From the NCBI RefSeq assembly GCF_013359935.1, contig NZ_JABMCB010000124.1:1-62893 (forward strand): a DNA stretch of 62,893 bases, written 5' to 3'. Source of the stretch: Paenibacillus xylanilyticus. Lineage in GTDB: Bacteria; Bacillota; Bacilli; Paenibacillales; Paenibacillaceae. Under the pieces are notes generated by a model that did no database searches, was not told the DNA's origin, and was given only the letters and a program-made list of their open reading frames with translations. Each line of letters opens with the position of its first letter. The stretch's first letter is position 1. Position numbers and translations under genes: made by a program. Positions 42,745 to 52,681 of the stretch are shown in pieces.

Positions 42745-43389
42745 TCAATTATCTCGAACTTCCAGGTACTTTTCAAGTTTGCGCTTAACACGCTGGAGTG
42801 CATTGTCAATGGACTTCACATGCCGGTCCAAATCTACTGCAATCTCTTGATAAGATCTCCCGTCCAGATACAACATCAACACTTTTCGTTCCAAGTCACT
42901 TAAAATCTCTGACATCTTATCTTCCAGGCCCACAAATTCTTCCTGATTAATGATAAGCTCCTCAGGATCACTGACCTGGGTTCCACAAATCACATCGAGT
43001 AACGTACGATCGGATTCTTCGTCATAAATGGGCTTGTCCAATGATACATAGGAATTAAGCGGAATATGTTTCTGACGTGTTGCCGTCTTGATTGCCGTAA
43101 TAATCTGTCTGGTGATACACAGCTCGGCAAAAGCTTTGAACGAAGCCAGTTTGTCCCCTTTGAAATCACGGATGGATTTGTAGAGGCCAATCATTCCTTC
43201 CTGAATAATATCTTCCCGGTCTGCCCCAATCAGAAAATAAGATCTTGCCTTGGCGCGTACAAAGTTGCGATATTTGTTAATCAAAAACTCCAGCGCTTCG
43301 CTTTCACCTTCACGGACCGCTTCGACAATGTCTTCGTCACTTTGGTAATCATACTTAGATAACATGATATCTTTGAGGTCGACACTCAC
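42745..43389 (-). CDS. sigH: RNA polymerase sigma factor SigH (Spo0H)
   Basis: A 214-residue sigma-70 family factor for the transition to stationary phase and sporulation onset. Region 2 includes YRNFVRAKARSYFLIGADREDIIQEGMIGLYKSIRDF (about 40-80) and region 4 includes LSDLERKVLMLYLDGRSYQEIA (about 165-190). The start is GTG at 43389, seven bases after GGAGGG; upstream in-frame codons lie in the leader. It has its own promoter and terminator, so it is monocistronic here. Confidence 0.97.
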   Translation of the reverse strand: MSVDLKDIMLSKYDYQSDEDIVEAVREGESEALEFLINKYRNFVRAKARSYFLIGADREDIIQEGMIGLYKSIRDFKGDKLASFKAFAELCITRQIITAIKTATRQKHIPLNSYVSLDKPIYDEESDRTLLDVICGTQVSDPEELIINQEEFVGLEDKMSEILSDLERKVLMLYLDGRSYQEIAVDLDRHVKSIDNALQRVKRKLEKYLEVRDN

Positions 43390-43451
43390 AGACAATCCCT
43401 CCGGCTGCAACGCAAGGTACACCGTTACTCTACTCTATGAAATATACGAAC

Positions 43452-43481
43452 AGTATATATGATGGCACCTCACACCGTCAA
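43452..43481 (-). promoter_or_regulatory. SigA-type promoter of sigH
   Basis: Minus strand: TTGACG (43481-43476), 18-bp spacer, TATACT (43457-43452), about 63 bp before the GTG start. In B. subtilis sigH is repressed by AbrB; its binding cannot be read by eye. A further TTGACA upstream has no matching -10. Confidence 0.68.
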
Positions 43482-43560
43482 CCACGCTCTGCCTAAAAAA
43501 GAACATCAATAACATAATTGTCAAGACTTTCAATATTGAAATATTTGTAAAACCGTACTC

Positions 43561-44082
43561 CTATTCCCTTCGCCAACGCTCAAACTGCTTCAGAACTTCC
43601 GGGCTGAGCTTGGCTCCAAGTGTATTACGCTTGGACTTGGCCTGGTCTTCCTCCAGACGCTTCTGCAGTTCTTTTTCATTCTGCTCGACTTCAATCAACA
43701 GTTCCCTTGCAGATACACGCAGTGCTCCCTGTCCAAAAATGACATGCTGTTCTACCATATCGCTTGTGGCCACATAGATTTGGCGTCTCCGCGAGCTTAG
43801 TTCCCGTACGAGTCTCTCAATGCATTCGTCAGCCGTCTCTTTTTCCTTGGTGAAATATATCTGCACTTTGCTCTGTGTAAATGTTTTACCAAGTCCGGGT
43901 ACGAGATAGGCATCAAAAACAACGATGACCTTGCGACCAGAGAACGCCTGATAATCAGCAAGACGGAAGAGGAGACGATTCCGCGCCTCCTCCAGCCCGC
44001 TTTCCGCCAGTCTGGACAGCTCTGGCCAGTCGCCAATCATGTTATACCCGTCTACCAGAAGCACATCCCGGGAATCAGCCAT
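43561..44082 (-). CDS. rae1: Ribosome-associated endoribonuclease Rae1 (YacP, NYN domain)
   Basis: A 173-residue PIN-like NYN-domain ribonuclease. The acidic catalytic residues occur in LLVDGYNMIGDW (about 8-19), VVFDAY and KETADECIERLV. In B. subtilis Rae1 cleaves certain messengers in the ribosomal A site. The C-terminal basic tail (about 145-173) may bind RNA. It ends the cysS-mrnC-rlmB-rae1 series and starts 5 bp after rlmB. Confidence 0.88.
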   Translation of the reverse strand: MADSRDVLLVDGYNMIGDWPELSRLAESGLEEARNRLLFRLADYQAFSGRKVIVVFDAYLVPGLGKTFTQSKVQIYFTKEKETADECIERLVRELSSRRRQIYVATSDMVEQHVIFGQGALRVSARELLIEVEQNEKELQKRLEEDQAKSKRNTLGAKLSPEVLKQFERWRRE

Positions 44083-44087
44083 ACCAT

Positions 44088-44834
44088 CTATCCCTGTGCT
44101 TGGCGCGAACGGAGCACTTCGTACATGACAACACCCGCCGCCACGGAAGCATTCAGAGAGTTAATCTGCCCTTGCATCGGCAGCTTGATCAGCACATCGC
44201 ATTTTTCCCGAATGAGCCTTCCCATACCTTTGTTCTCGTTCCCGATCACCAATGCCACTGGACCAGTAAATACCCCGTTACCAAATACACTTTCCTGCGC
44301 AGCTACATCTGTACCCACAACCCAAACGCCTGCTTCCTTGAGACGATCGATCGTTTGTCCCAGATTGCTCACACGTGCCACGGGTACATACTCCACAGCC
44401 CCGGCGGATGTTTTGGATACCGTAGCCGTCACTGCAGCCGAACGACGTTTGGGTACAATCACGCCATGAGCCCCCGTGCAGTCCGCTGTCCGCAAAATCG
44501 AACCAAGGTTATGCGGATCCTCAATCTCATCCAGTAGAATCAGAAACGGTTGTTCATTTTTGGCATGTGCCGCTGCGAGGATGTCATCTACCTCCACATA
44601 AGCGTATGGCGCTGCTTGGGCAACAACCCCTTGATGCTGAATACCTGGTACCGTTTGGTCCAGTTTACGCTTGTCCACATGCTGAATCACGATACCGAGT
44701 TTCTTCGCCTCCGCGATAATCGGTTGAGTCAAATGCTTCTGTGCTGTATCCGCGATCCATATTTTATTAATGGTCCGGCCTGAACGCAGCGCCTCCGTCA
44801 CGGAGTGCTTACCAGCAATCCATTCTTCTTCCAT
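44088..44834 (-). CDS. rlmB: 23S rRNA (guanosine-2'-O)-methyltransferase RlmB (SpoU family)
   Basis: A 248-residue SPOUT methyltransferase. The N-terminal L30-like substrate-binding domain is about 1-80; the catalytic domain shows the motifs LDEIEDPHNLGSILRTADCTGAHGVIVPKR, LVIGNENKGM and KLPMQGQINSLNASVAAGVVMYE. RlmB methylates G2251 of the P loop in E. coli; that position is inferred. It follows mrnC by 77 bp. Confidence 0.92.
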   Translation of the reverse strand: MEEEWIAGKHSVTEALRSGRTINKIWIADTAQKHLTQPIIAEAKKLGIVIQHVDKRKLDQTVPGIQHQGVVAQAAPYAYVEVDDILAAAHAKNEQPFLILLDEIEDPHNLGSILRTADCTGAHGVIVPKRRSAAVTATVSKTSAGAVEYVPVARVSNLGQTIDRLKEAGVWVVGTDVAAQESVFGNGVFTGPVALVIGNENKGMGRLIREKCDVLIKLPMQGQINSLNASVAAGVVMYEVLRSRQAQG

Positions 44835-44911
44835 TTTGTTCGATCCTCTCTATTGCGCCTTGCAAGTACTCCCTTGCAGGCTTGTACCACAAGGACGGCT
44901 ATGTTTAGTTT

Positions 44912-45445
44912 TTATTTTGTCGTTGATTGCGAATTGTTTTCTGCATGCTCGATGCCCTGGGTAATCAGTTGGATCATGCGATCATGCCGACCACTACTGT
45001 ACAGGTAACCAATAAGGCACTCCAGCGCCGTGGCATGTCTGTATTCCAGTACATCCGCATTTTTGGGGATACTGCCAGACTTGGCGTTACGCCCCTGCCT
45101 TACAATGTCGCGCTCTTCTTCGGTCAATACTTCCTCTATCCCTGTCAGGATGCGGCTCTGTGCCTTGGCTGATACCAGACCTGTTGCGCTGCGGTGCAGA
45201 TGGTTTGGGCGCATATTGGCTTTGGACAACAGATACTGCCTTACCGCCACCTCATACACTGCATCACCGATATATGCGAGTGCGATCGGAGGAATCAGCC
45301 TTGCAGGACGGGAAGGCGGGTATGGAAACCACCCTCCCTGTACCATTACCTCTGTTTGTTCCCCACCTGAATGTTTGCTCTGTTCAGATTGTTCGACAGT
45401 TTCAGACAACTTTTCCAGCTGCTTCTCGCTCATTTGCGCCGCCAT
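44912..45445 (-). CDS. mrnC: Mini-ribonuclease III (MrnC), with N-terminal extension
   Basis: A 177-residue RNase III catalytic domain without a double-stranded RNA-binding domain. The signature LAYIGDAVYEVAVRQYLL carries Asp61 and Glu65, and ATALECLIGYLY carries the second acidic set. MrnC matures the 23S rRNA 3' and 5' ends in Bacillales. The first 45 or so residues are Gln/Glu/Ser-rich and absent from the roughly 143-residue B. subtilis protein. The start at 45445 overlaps the cysS end by 16 bases and has AAGGG upstream. Confidence 0.9.
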   Translation of the reverse strand: MAAQMSEKQLEKLSETVEQSEQSKHSGGEQTEVMVQGGWFPYPPSRPARLIPPIALAYIGDAVYEVAVRQYLLSKANMRPNHLHRSATGLVSAKAQSRILTGIEEVLTEEERDIVRQGRNAKSGSIPKNADVLEYRHATALECLIGYLYSSGRHDRMIQLITQGIEHAENNSQSTTK

Positions 45446-46830
45446 CTCATCCCTTGAGCCGTATCCTCAAGCAATATGCCCTGCGCAGACAATTCGTCCC
45501 TGATTTCATCAGCTCGTGCCCAGTTCTTGGACTTGCGTGCCTCCGTACGCTCTTCAATCAGGCGTTCAATCTCTTCATCCAGAAGCTCTGGCTCAGCGTC
45601 CGTATAAATGCGAAGTACCGCATTCAATTCACTGAAGAGTTCAAGCAGCGCACGGATTTCCGCAGCGTTCACGACTTCTTTTTGCAGCAGTTGGTTTGCT
45701 TCAGCAGCCCATTCAAACAAAGCTGTAATCGCATCCGGAGTATTGAAATCATCCTGCATTTTCTCATGATACTGCTGACGGATCTGCTCCAGTTTGGCAG
45801 CAAACTCTGCCGTAATATCCTGATCTACCGTTACTGCCTGCAAACGATGCTTCAGATTGCCTACGGCATTCGCGATCCGATCCACACTGTTTTGCGCTTG
45901 TTCCATTGTATCTTCGGTAAAGTTCAGCGGATTGCGATAGTGTGTCGACAACATGAAATATCGAATGGCTTCACGTTTGTACTGTGTCCGAAGGTCTTTT
46001 ACAAGCACTCCGTTACCGAGCGATTTCGACATTTTTTCGTTATCGATGCGGATAAATCCGTTATGCATCCAGTAGTTGGCGAGCGGTTTGCCTGTCAACA
46101 CCTCGGATTGGGCGCATTCGCACTCATGGTGCGGGAACTGCAGATCCTGTCCGCCTCCGTGTATATCGAGCGTATCACCCAGGTATTCACGCGCCATGGC
46201 AGAGCACTCGATATGCCAGCCTGGTCTTCCATCCCCCCAAGGGCTGGACCAATAGATCTCACCCGGTTTAGCCGCTTTCCAGAGTACGAAGTCTTCCGGA
46301 TGTTCCTTGCGTTCATCTACACCAATCCGGATCCCAAACTGCAATTCCTGCAGGTTCTGCTTTGACAATTTGCCGTACTCCTCGAATTTGCCGGTGCGAT
46401 AATACACGTCGCCACCATTTTCATAGGCAAATCCCTTCTCAACCAGCTCACGGATAAAATCAATAATGAGCGGCATATTCTCCGTTACTCTCGGGTTACT
46501 GCTCGCCTTTGGAATCCCCAGTCCCTCAAGATCTTCGTAGTACGCCGCAATAAACTTCTCTGCGACATGAGGAACATCCGTACCAAGCTGTTCAGCTTTG
46601 CGAATCAGTTTATCATCAACATCCGTGAAGTTTACAACGTAGTTCACTTCATGTCCTGTCTGTTCCAGATAACCGCGAACTGTGTCGAAAAAAATAACCG
46701 GACGTGCATTTCCGATGTGAATGTAATCATACACTGTCGGTCCGCATACATACATTTTCACTTTCCCCGGCTCTTGGGGAACGAAATTCTCTTTGGTACG
46801 ACTCATCGTATTGTAAATTTGAAGCGTCAT
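45430..46830 (-). CDS. cysS: Cysteine-tRNA ligase
   Basis: A 466-residue class I synthetase. HIGN (38-41) is the HIGH motif and KMSKS lies near residue 267; Cys29 and later CxxH-type residues bind the zinc that selects cysteine. It charges tRNA-Cys. The start at 46830 has AAGGAA seven bases upstream; an upstream ATG lacks adequate spacing. It follows cysE by 27 bp and is controlled with it by a cysteine T-box. Confidence 0.97.
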   Translation of the reverse strand: MTLQIYNTMSRTKENFVPQEPGKVKMYVCGPTVYDYIHIGNARPVIFFDTVRGYLEQTGHEVNYVVNFTDVDDKLIRKAEQLGTDVPHVAEKFIAAYYEDLEGLGIPKASSNPRVTENMPLIIDFIRELVEKGFAYENGGDVYYRTGKFEEYGKLSKQNLQELQFGIRIGVDERKEHPEDFVLWKAAKPGEIYWSSPWGDGRPGWHIECSAMAREYLGDTLDIHGGGQDLQFPHHECECAQSEVLTGKPLANYWMHNGFIRIDNEKMSKSLGNGVLVKDLRTQYKREAIRYFMLSTHYRNPLNFTEDTMEQAQNSVDRIANAVGNLKHRLQAVTVDQDITAEFAAKLEQIRQQYHEKMQDDFNTPDAITALFEWAAEANQLLQKEVVNAAEIRALLELFSELNAVLRIYTDAEPELLDEEIERLIEERTEARKSKNWARADEIRDELSAQGILLEDTAQGMRWRRK

Positions 46831-46857
46831 GGTCACTTTCCTTTCATCCATACTTCC

Positions 46858-47526
46858 TTATTTATTTATTGTATCACGGGAATTCTCACTCTTGCGGGTA
46901 TCCTGTAGTGTACGCACCTCTTCACGCAACCGTTCAATCTCTTGCTGCATACTGCGCAGGGAGTCAATGACCGGATCGGGCAGCTGCTGGCTCAAACGGT
47001 CTACCCGTCGTCCATCCTGTTTGACGATTCTTCCCGGTATGCCTACAACGGTGCTGTTGGATGGCACTTCTTTGAGTACCACGGAGTTGGCTCCAATGTT
47101 ACATTGATCACCAACACTGAATGAACCGAGTACTTTGGCTCCGGATGAGATAACCACATTATTGCCAATCGTCGGGTGTCTCTTTCCTTTTTCTTTCCCT
47201 GTTCCGCCAAGAGTAACCCCCTGGTAAATAACAACATCATCGCCAATTTCACAGGTTTCTCCAATAACGACGCCCATTCCATGGTCAATAAACAACCGAT
47301 TCCCAATGGTAGCTCCAGGGTGAATCTCGATTCCTGTCATAAAACGGCTGATCTGCGAAATGAACCGGGCGACCGAGAACCAACTGCGTTTGTAAAAAAA
47401 GTGTGCGATCCGGTGCGCCCATATCGCATGCAGCCCCGAATAGGTGAATACGACCTCGAACCATCCCCGGGCAGCCGGATCGTTTTCAAACACCGCCTGG
47501 ATATCTGATCTGATCTTCTTAAACAT
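46858..47526 (-). CDS. cysE: Serine O-acetyltransferase
   Basis: A 222-residue CysE that makes O-acetylserine for cysteine synthesis. The N-terminal helical part (about 1-60) and the left-handed beta-helix of hexapeptide repeats ([26 protein letters not shown] and onward) are clear. The catalytic His-Asp pair is in [13 protein letters not shown]-terminal helical coil (about 195-222) differs from the short enterobacterial tail. The start at 47526 has AGAGGGG upstream. Confidence 0.95.
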   Translation of the reverse strand: MFKKIRSDIQAVFENDPAARGWFEVVFTYSGLHAIWAHRIAHFFYKRSWFSVARFISQISRFMTGIEIHPGATIGNRLFIDHGMGVVIGETCEIGDDVVIYQGVTLGGTGKEKGKRHPTIGNNVVISSGAKVLGSFSVGDQCNIGANSVVLKEVPSNSTVVGIPGRIVKQDGRRVDRLSQQLPDPVIDSLRSMQQEIERLREEVRTLQDTRKSENSRDTINK

Positions 47527-47610
47527 GCTCGTTCCCCTCTTGTTCAGGTCTTCGTCCTCCGGCATCCCGGACGGCGCAGCCCTCTTGGTAGTGTACTGCT
47601 GACTCGCCCT

Positions 47611-48026
47611 AAACAAAAAACGCCTCTGCAGCATAATGCTGCAGAGGCGTTAATCGCGGTCCCACTCTGCTCGGTTCACTCTTACATAACAGGATTGGTC
47701 AGCCAAGTACGCTGTTCCTTTCCTGCACAAATAAGAATGCACCCTCAAGCGGTTCGGTAACGGAAACCAACCGTCACAACCTATCCTGACGTTTTCCTCT
47801 TCTGCACGTTCAAGAGGCGGGGCCGGATTCGGCTGTGCAGCTCACGGGCGCATTTCGGCTGACGGACAGCGGATGGCTCACAGCCACCGCAGCCAAAGAA
47901 ATTCATTCTTTGCCGTGGGGCCATCCTCTCTGAATCTGTCCGGTTCAGTCTACTCCTCCCGGTCTTTGCTGTTCTATGGATTAATGTAAAATGTTTAAAT
48001 AATGATTAATGTCATTTAACCTTCGT
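47611..48026 (-). ncRNA. T-box riboswitch, cysteine specifier (UGC)
   Basis: The minus-strand leader carries the T-box sequence AGAGTGGGACCGCG (47668-47655), then a 13-bp terminator (47649-47637 with 47633-47621) and six T. Stem I can be traced: GGACAG pairs with CTGTCC, GGATGGC with GCCATCC, and the specifier loop opposes AGGAGUAGA with GAAAUGC. The triplet at 47852-47850 is UGC, the cysteine codon. Uncharged tRNA-Cys should open the terminator upstream of cysE and cysS. Confidence 0.92.
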
Positions 48027-48032
48027 GTTGCT

Positions 48033-48061
48033 ATTATAGCGAAAAGGTTATGGACTGACAA
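48033..48061 (-). promoter_or_regulatory. SigA promoter of the cysE-cysS operon
   Basis: Minus strand: TTGTCA (48061-48056), 17-bp spacer, TATAAT (48038-48033). It begins a leader of about 500 nt containing the T-box. It lies 76 bp after the gltX stop, with no strong terminator for gltX between them. Confidence 0.85.
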
Positions 48062-48136
48062 CAGCCTTGCGGCATCTTTGGCCAAACTAAATACCTGAGT
48101 TCAGGAACAGAAATACACGGAGCTAACCGTCCTGTA

Positions 48137-49600
48137 TTACGCGCCTTTCACCTGTGCATGCAGACGCTCGATAACCGTATCCCGGCCAAGCAGCACGATC
48201 GTCTGATTCAGGTCACGTCCATGAGTCTGCCCAGTCAGCGCAACACGAATAGGCATAAAGAGCTGTTTGCCTTTAAATCCGGTTTCCTTCTGTACTTCCT
48301 TGATCAACGCAGCCATTTTGCTTGGTGTAAACTCTTCGCTTGCCTGCACTTTATCGGCAAAGGCCTTCAGAACCGTTGGTACCTGTTCTTCCCCAAGTAC
48401 TGCGGCAGCTTCTGCATCAAGCTCCAGATGGGAGCGGAAGAACACCTCCGACAATTCCACAATGTCGGAAGCTGCCGTCATTTGCTCCTGATACAGGTGA
48501 ACGAGCGTATTTGCCCATTCCTTCTGTTCAGGTGACAACTCAGAAGCAATCCGGCCTGCCTTTTGCAGATGTGGAATAGCCATTTCAGCAATACGTTCCG
48601 GGTCTGCATGTTTAATATAGTGATTGTTCAAGTGCGCAAGCTTATGCGTATCAAATACAGCAGGGCTCTTGGACAAACGTTTGGTATCAAAGATGGAAAT
48701 CAGCTGCTCCTGCGAGAAAATTTCCTCTTCACCTTCTGGCGACCAGCCAAGCAGGGAGATGAAGTTAAACATCGCTTCCGGCAAATAGCCGAGCTGATCA
48801 TATTGTTCAATAAACTGAATGACGGATTCATCCCGTTTACTCAGCTTCTTGTGATTTTCATTCACGATCAGCGTCATGTGACCGAATTGCGGCGGCTCCC
48901 AGCCCAGCGCTTCATAGATCATCAGCTGGCGAGGTGTATTTGAGATGTGATCTTCCCCACGGAGAACGTGGGAAATCTTCATTAGGTGATCATCCACTGC
49001 AACTGCATAGTTGTAGGTGGGAATGCCGTCCTTTTTCACAATGACGAAGTCGCCCGATTCCTTGCTGTTGAATGAAATTGTGCCTTTAACCATGTCATCG
49101 AACGTATATGTACGTTCTTCCGGTACACGGAAACGAATACTTGCAATGCGGCCCTCAGCTTCAAACGCACTGATTTGCTCTGGGGTCAGGTCACGGTGCT
49201 TGCCCGAATAACGCGGGGTTTCTCCACGTGCCGTCTGCTCCTCACGCTCCTGCTCCAATTCTTCTTCCGTACAGAAGCAGCGGTAAGCCAAACCTTTGTC
49301 CAGAAGTTCCTGGGTGTATTTGCGGTAAATGTCCAAACGTTCCGTCTGACGGTAAGGTCCGTATTCTCCGCCCACATCAATACTTTCATCCCATTCGATT
49401 CCGAGCCATTTCAAATATTTCAGCTGGCTTTCTTCACCACCGGCAATGTTCCGTTTCACGTCAGTATCTTCAATACGAATGATGAATTTCCCGTTATTAT
49501 GCTTAGCATACAAATAGTTGAACAGCGCCGTACGGGCATTCCCGATATGCAGGTGTCCCGTTGGACTTGGCGCGTAGCGCACACGAACTTCTGTGCTCAT
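48137..49600 (-). CDS. gltX: Glutamate-tRNA ligase
   Basis: A 487-residue class I synthetase. HIGNAR starts at residue 18 and the KMSKS-type motif is KLSKRD near 252. In Bacillales this enzyme is commonly non-discriminating and also forms Glu-tRNA-Gln, corrected by GatCAB; that property cannot be read from the sequence. GGAGGGG lies upstream of the ATG. It follows ispF by 35 bp. Confidence 0.97.
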   Translation of the reverse strand: MSTEVRVRYAPSPTGHLHIGNARTALFNYLYAKHNNGKFIIRIEDTDVKRNIAGGEESQLKYLKWLGIEWDESIDVGGEYGPYRQTERLDIYRKYTQELLDKGLAYRCFCTEEELEQEREEQTARGETPRYSGKHRDLTPEQISAFEAEGRIASIRFRVPEERTYTFDDMVKGTISFNSKESGDFVIVKKDGIPTYNYAVAVDDHLMKISHVLRGEDHISNTPRQLMIYEALGWEPPQFGHMTLIVNENHKKLSKRDESVIQFIEQYDQLGYLPEAMFNFISLLGWSPEGEEEIFSQEQLISIFDTKRLSKSPAVFDTHKLAHLNNHYIKHADPERIAEMAIPHLQKAGRIASELSPEQKEWANTLVHLYQEQMTAASDIVELSEVFFRSHLELDAEAAAVLGEEQVPTVLKAFADKVQASEEFTPSKMAALIKEVQKETGFKGKQLFMPIRVALTGQTHGRDLNQTIVLLGRDTVIERLHAQVKGA

Positions 49601-49635
49601 AAAATATCCCCTCCGTATCTAGTTGGTTGATAATA

Positions 49636-50112
49636 TCATACACGAACAAGGCAAACAACCGATTGGGCGGCAATGCCCTCTCCCCGTCCAGGGAATCCGA
49701 GCTGCTCTGTGGTCGTTGCTTTCACATTTACCTGGTCAACATCCGCTTCCAGCGCTTTGGCAATGACCTCAGCCATCTGTGGAATGTAAGGAGCCATTTT
49801 CGGTTTTTGTGCAATAATGGTTGAATCGATATTGCCCAAACGATATCCGCGGTCTTTCACGAGCTGCCATACATGCTCCAGCAGTTTGAGGCTGTCCGCA
49901 TCCTTGAACTCCGGATCAGTATCCGGAAAGTGTTTGCCGATATCCCCGAGTGCAAGAGCACCCAGAATCGCATCACTGATGGCATGCAGCAGCACGTCTG
50001 CGTCCGAGTGTCCAAGCAAGCCTTTTTCATAAGGAATGGTTACTCCGCCAATAATGCACGGCCGTCCTTCCACCAACTGGTGTACATCAAATCCCTGTCC
50101 TACACGTATCAT
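49636..50112 (-). CDS. ispF: 2-C-methyl-D-erythritol 2,4-cyclodiphosphate synthase
   Basis: A 158-residue IspF that forms the cyclic diphosphate in the MEP isoprenoid pathway. Zinc ligands are in GFDVHQL (Asp, His) and in [13 protein letters not shown] (His). The gene overlaps ispD by four bases (ATGA), indicating coupled translation. Confidence 0.97.
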   Translation of the reverse strand: MIRVGQGFDVHQLVEGRPCIIGGVTIPYEKGLLGHSDADVLLHAISDAILGALALGDIGKHFPDTDPEFKDADSLKLLEHVWQLVKDRGYRLGNIDSTIIAQKPKMAPYIPQMAEVIAKALEADVDQVNVKATTTEQLGFPGRGEGIAAQSVVCLVRV

Positions 50113-50801
50113 CGCTTCTTCTCTCCCCCAAGCAAAAACGCGGCATATTCCAAATCTTCCGGCGTCGTTAATTTGATGTTGGTATAACTGCCTTCCACAA
50201 CCTTGACGGGCAAACCCTGGCGCTCAGCCAGCATCGCATCATCTGTCCCAAGGAATCCGTCGTTTGCCGCCGACTCGTAAGCACGCAGCAGCGAAGAAAG
50301 ACGAAAAGCCTGCGGGGTTTGAATACTCCACAGACTGCTGCGGTCAGGCGTCGCCGTAACGATCCCCTCCGCATTCACTTGTTTAATCGTATCCTTAACG
50401 GGAACGGCGAGTACAGCGGCTCCCCCCGACATCGCGGCCTCCATGCAACCTGTAATCTGCTTACGGTCAACAAAAGGACGTACCCCGTCGTGAACGAGAA
50501 CCCAATCCGTCTTCAGGGCCTTCAGGCCTTCATGAACAGAATGCTGTCTCTCTTTCCCTCCGGGGATGACACGGACACGCGACTCCAGTCGGTATTCTTT
50601 TACCCAATCCAGGCAGCGTTCAACATCTGCGGCTCCGGTTACCAGCACCATTTCACTGATCTCCTTCAGAGCGGCAAACACCTCAAGCGTATGTATGAAA
50701 ACGGGCTTGTCCTGCAGCAGCAGAAACTGCTTGCTCTCGGTTGTGCCCATTCGGGTTCCCCGACCTGCTGCCACAATGACGACACCCCACCCTTTATCCA
50801 T
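50109..50801 (-). CDS. ispD: 2-C-methyl-D-erythritol 4-phosphate cytidylyltransferase
   Basis: A 230-residue Isp[24 protein letters not shown] (about 7-29) is the nucleotide-binding signature, [11 protein letters not shown] the middle motif and [12 protein letters not shown] the C-terminal motif. It transfers CMP to MEP, two steps before IspF. It lies 93 bp after the PIN/TRAM gene. Confidence 0.96.
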   Translation of the reverse strand: MDKGWGVVIVAAGRGTRMGTTESKQFLLLQDKPVFIHTLEVFAALKEISEMVLVTGAADVERCLDWVKEYRLESRVRVIPGGKERQHSVHEGLKALKTDWVLVHDGVRPFVDRKQITGCMEAAMSGGAAVLAVPVKDTIKQVNAEGIVTATPDRSSLWSIQTPQAFRLSSLLRAYESAANDGFLGTDDAMLAERQGLPVKVVEGSYTNIKLTTPEDLEYAAFLLGGEKKR

Positions 50802-50894
50802 GCCGCAATCCCTGCCTTGTCTGTCAGTTTATCGTCCCGGAGATATCATTCACTTATAATATACTCGTAACGATACACTACCCATCATACCGCT

Positions 50895-51980
50895 TTATTG
50901 GGCTTTTTCCAACAGTTTCGGCTTGGCAAAAATCATTCGTCCCGCGGAAGTTTGCAGCACACTGGTCACCAGCACTTCCATCATCATGCCGATGTACTCT
51001 CGTCCGCCTTCCACAACGATCATCGTACCGTCATCCAGATAAGCAACACCTTGACCATGCTCCTTACCGTCCTTGATGATTTGAACCATAATCTCTTCAC
51101 CAGGAAGCACCACAGGCTTCACCGCATTCGCGAGATCGTTAATGTTGAGCACGGATACACCCTGAAGCTCACAAACCTTGTTCAAGTTAAAGTCATTCGT
51201 GACGACCTTGCCCTGAAGCACTTTCGCAAGTTTGACCAGTTTGCTGTCCACTTCCGATATTTCTTCGAAATCACCCTCGTAAATGAGTACCTTGACGTCG
51301 AGTTCTTTCTGAATTTTGTTTAAAATATCAAGCCCGCGCCGTCCTCTGTTCCGCTTCAGCAGATCCGATGAATCAGCAATATGCTGAAGTTCCTCCAGAA
51401 CGAATTCCGGAATGACAATAGTGCCTTCGATAAAACCGGTTTTACATATATCAGCGATGCGGCCATCAATAATGACACTGGTATCCAAAATTTTATGCTC
51501 TTCCATCCGTTTGTCTTCGTCCACCTCTGGGTGACCCCACCGCCCAGACATCCAGAATGCCCCCAGATCGTCTTTCTTGGCCATGGCCAGCATGTACCCC
51601 GAATATCCACTAACTGCCGTCAGTGCCACCTGAAGCACCTCTCCTGCTGTCCCCAGCCAAGCCAAACATGGATAGAGCAGCAAGGCTACCAGCAATCCTG
51701 CAACCGTCCCTGCTGCGCCGGCCGCCAGTTCGTTCATCGGTACTTTGGCCAGAGCATCGATCCCATTCTGTAGTCTGTTTGCCAACAACGCTCCACCAAT
51801 ATTGCACACGGCCATAAACAATACAGCTCCCAGTGCCGTTGCTACCCCTGCTCCCAGCAGCCCTGCCGACTGAATCCATTCAGCCATCCAAGGGACGGAT
51901 TTTCCTGCCAGATGATATGCCGTGTAGCCAAACCATGCACCGCACAATCCTGTAAAAGTTAAAATGCCTTTTTTCCACAT
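50895..51980 (-). CDS. PIN/TRAM-domain membrane protein (YacL family)
   Basis: A 361-residue protein with about four transmembrane helices (first 135 residues), a PIN nuclease-like domain (about 165-290; [15 protein letters not shown] with catalytic-type Asp, and [12 protein letters not shown]) and a C-terminal TRAM domain (about 298-356, [32 protein letters not shown]). The function is unproven; a tRNA or rRNA nuclease is possible. The start at 51980 has AAGGAGGTG nine bases upstream. It precedes ispD as in B. subtilis. Confidence 0.9.
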   Translation of the reverse strand: MWKKGILTFTGLCGAWFGYTAYHLAGKSVPWMAEWIQSAGLLGAGVATALGAVLFMAVCNIGGALLANRLQNGIDALAKVPMNELAAGAAGTVAGLLVALLLYPCLAWLGTAGEVLQVALTAVSGYSGYMLAMAKKDDLGAFWMSGRWGHPEVDEDKRMEEHKILDTSVIIDGRIADICKTGFIEGTIVIPEFVLEELQHIADSSDLLKRNRGRRGLDILNKIQKELDVKVLIYEGDFEEISEVDSKLVKLAKVLQGKVVTNDFNLNKVCELQGVSVLNINDLANAVKPVVLPGEEIMVQIIKDGKEHGQGVAYLDDGTMIVVEGGREYIGMMMEVLVTSVLQTSAGRMIFAKPKLLEKAQ

Positions 51981-52090
51981 ATGTCCCTGCACCTCCTTCA
52001 AAAGTTCTTGATCTTCATATCCAGTATGATCCAATTCTCAGAATACTAATCCCGCTCAGAAGAACTTTTTGGAATTGTTGCAATCGTCAG

Positions 52091-52133
52091 TTGAAAGAAG
52101 GTAAATTATTGGCATATAATGAATTCAATTCAT
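52091..52133 (+). promoter_or_regulatory. SigA promoter overlapping a palindrome, for the MazG-like gene
   Basis: Plus strand: TTGAAA (52091-52096), 18-bp spacer, TATAAT (52115-52120). A palindrome with 7-bp arms, ATGAATT and AATTCAT around a central C (52119-52133), overlaps the start-site region and looks like an operator. Confidence 0.6.
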
Positions 52134-52153
52134 ATCCCGAGGTGAGTAGCAAA

Positions 52154-52549
52154 ATGAGTACGCTAAGTTTACAGGCTTTTCAGGATCAGGTTTCCGAGCT
52201 GTTGCTGCGTCATCGCAGTCTGATTGATGTACTGTCCAAAACAGGACAAGCCGGAGCTTCTGTCAACCGAGCCGTGTCCAAGGCCATTACCGAATGCGGC
52301 TGCATTGAGCTGCACGCCACCAAGCAGAAATATGCCCCCGAGAGCGGTATCGCTCAAACCAAAGGCCTGCTGGAGACGCATGTGGAAGGTGAATTGTGTG
52401 AGAATTGCAAAGAGGTCATCAGCTCCGAACTGGGGCGGAACCTGTTTTATATGTCAGCTCTCTGCAATCTGCTGGATATCAACATGGAAGAAGTCGTGAA
52501 TCACGAGTCACAGAAATGTTCGACGTTAGGGATGTTCAATTTGTCGTAA
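52154..52549 (+). CDS. Small MazG-like helical protein of unknown function
   Basis: A 131-residue, mainly helical protein. Residues 92-113 (SELGRNLFYMSALCNLLDINMEEV in part) resemble the last helices of MazG-type all-alpha nucleotide pyrophosphohydrolases, where ELGD carries a metal ligand; here it reads ELGR, so that Asp is missing. A CENC pair lies at 82-85 and further Cys at 48, 50 and 104. The resemblance is by eye. The ATG at 52154 has GAGGTGAG about seven bases upstream. It is the only plus-strand gene between 4 and 63 kb, divergent from the PIN/TRAM gene and convergent with pssA. Confidence 0.85.
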   Translation: MSTLSLQAFQDQVSELLLRHRSLIDVLSKTGQAGASVNRAVSKAITECGCIELHATKQKYAPESGIAQTKGLLETHVEGELCENCKEVISSELGRNLFYMSALCNLLDINMEEVVNHESQKCSTLGMFNLS

Positions 52550-52602
52550 TGAACTGCAACTTCGCTGTACAAAGATAGGTACTGTATAGATTTGAATAAC
52601 AA

Positions 52603-52642
52603 AAAAAGCACGTACACTCCTGAAGGAGAATGCGTGCTTTTT
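52603..52642. terminator. Bidirectional terminator between the MazG-like gene and pssA
   Basis: An outer 10-bp stem (52603-52612 with 52633-52642) and an inner CTCC/GGAG stem are separated by a 4 by 4 internal loop. T5 follows on the plus strand; the minus strand ends in a run of seven T. It serves both converging genes. Confidence 0.88.
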
Positions 52643-52681
52643 ATTATGCATTTTTGGGGCATTGATGCGAATTAAAAGAAT

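Noticed and set aside
48062..48136. Terminator of gltX
   Set aside because: Two short hairpins can be drawn (AATAC with GTATT, CCTGA with TCAGG), but neither has a U-tract.
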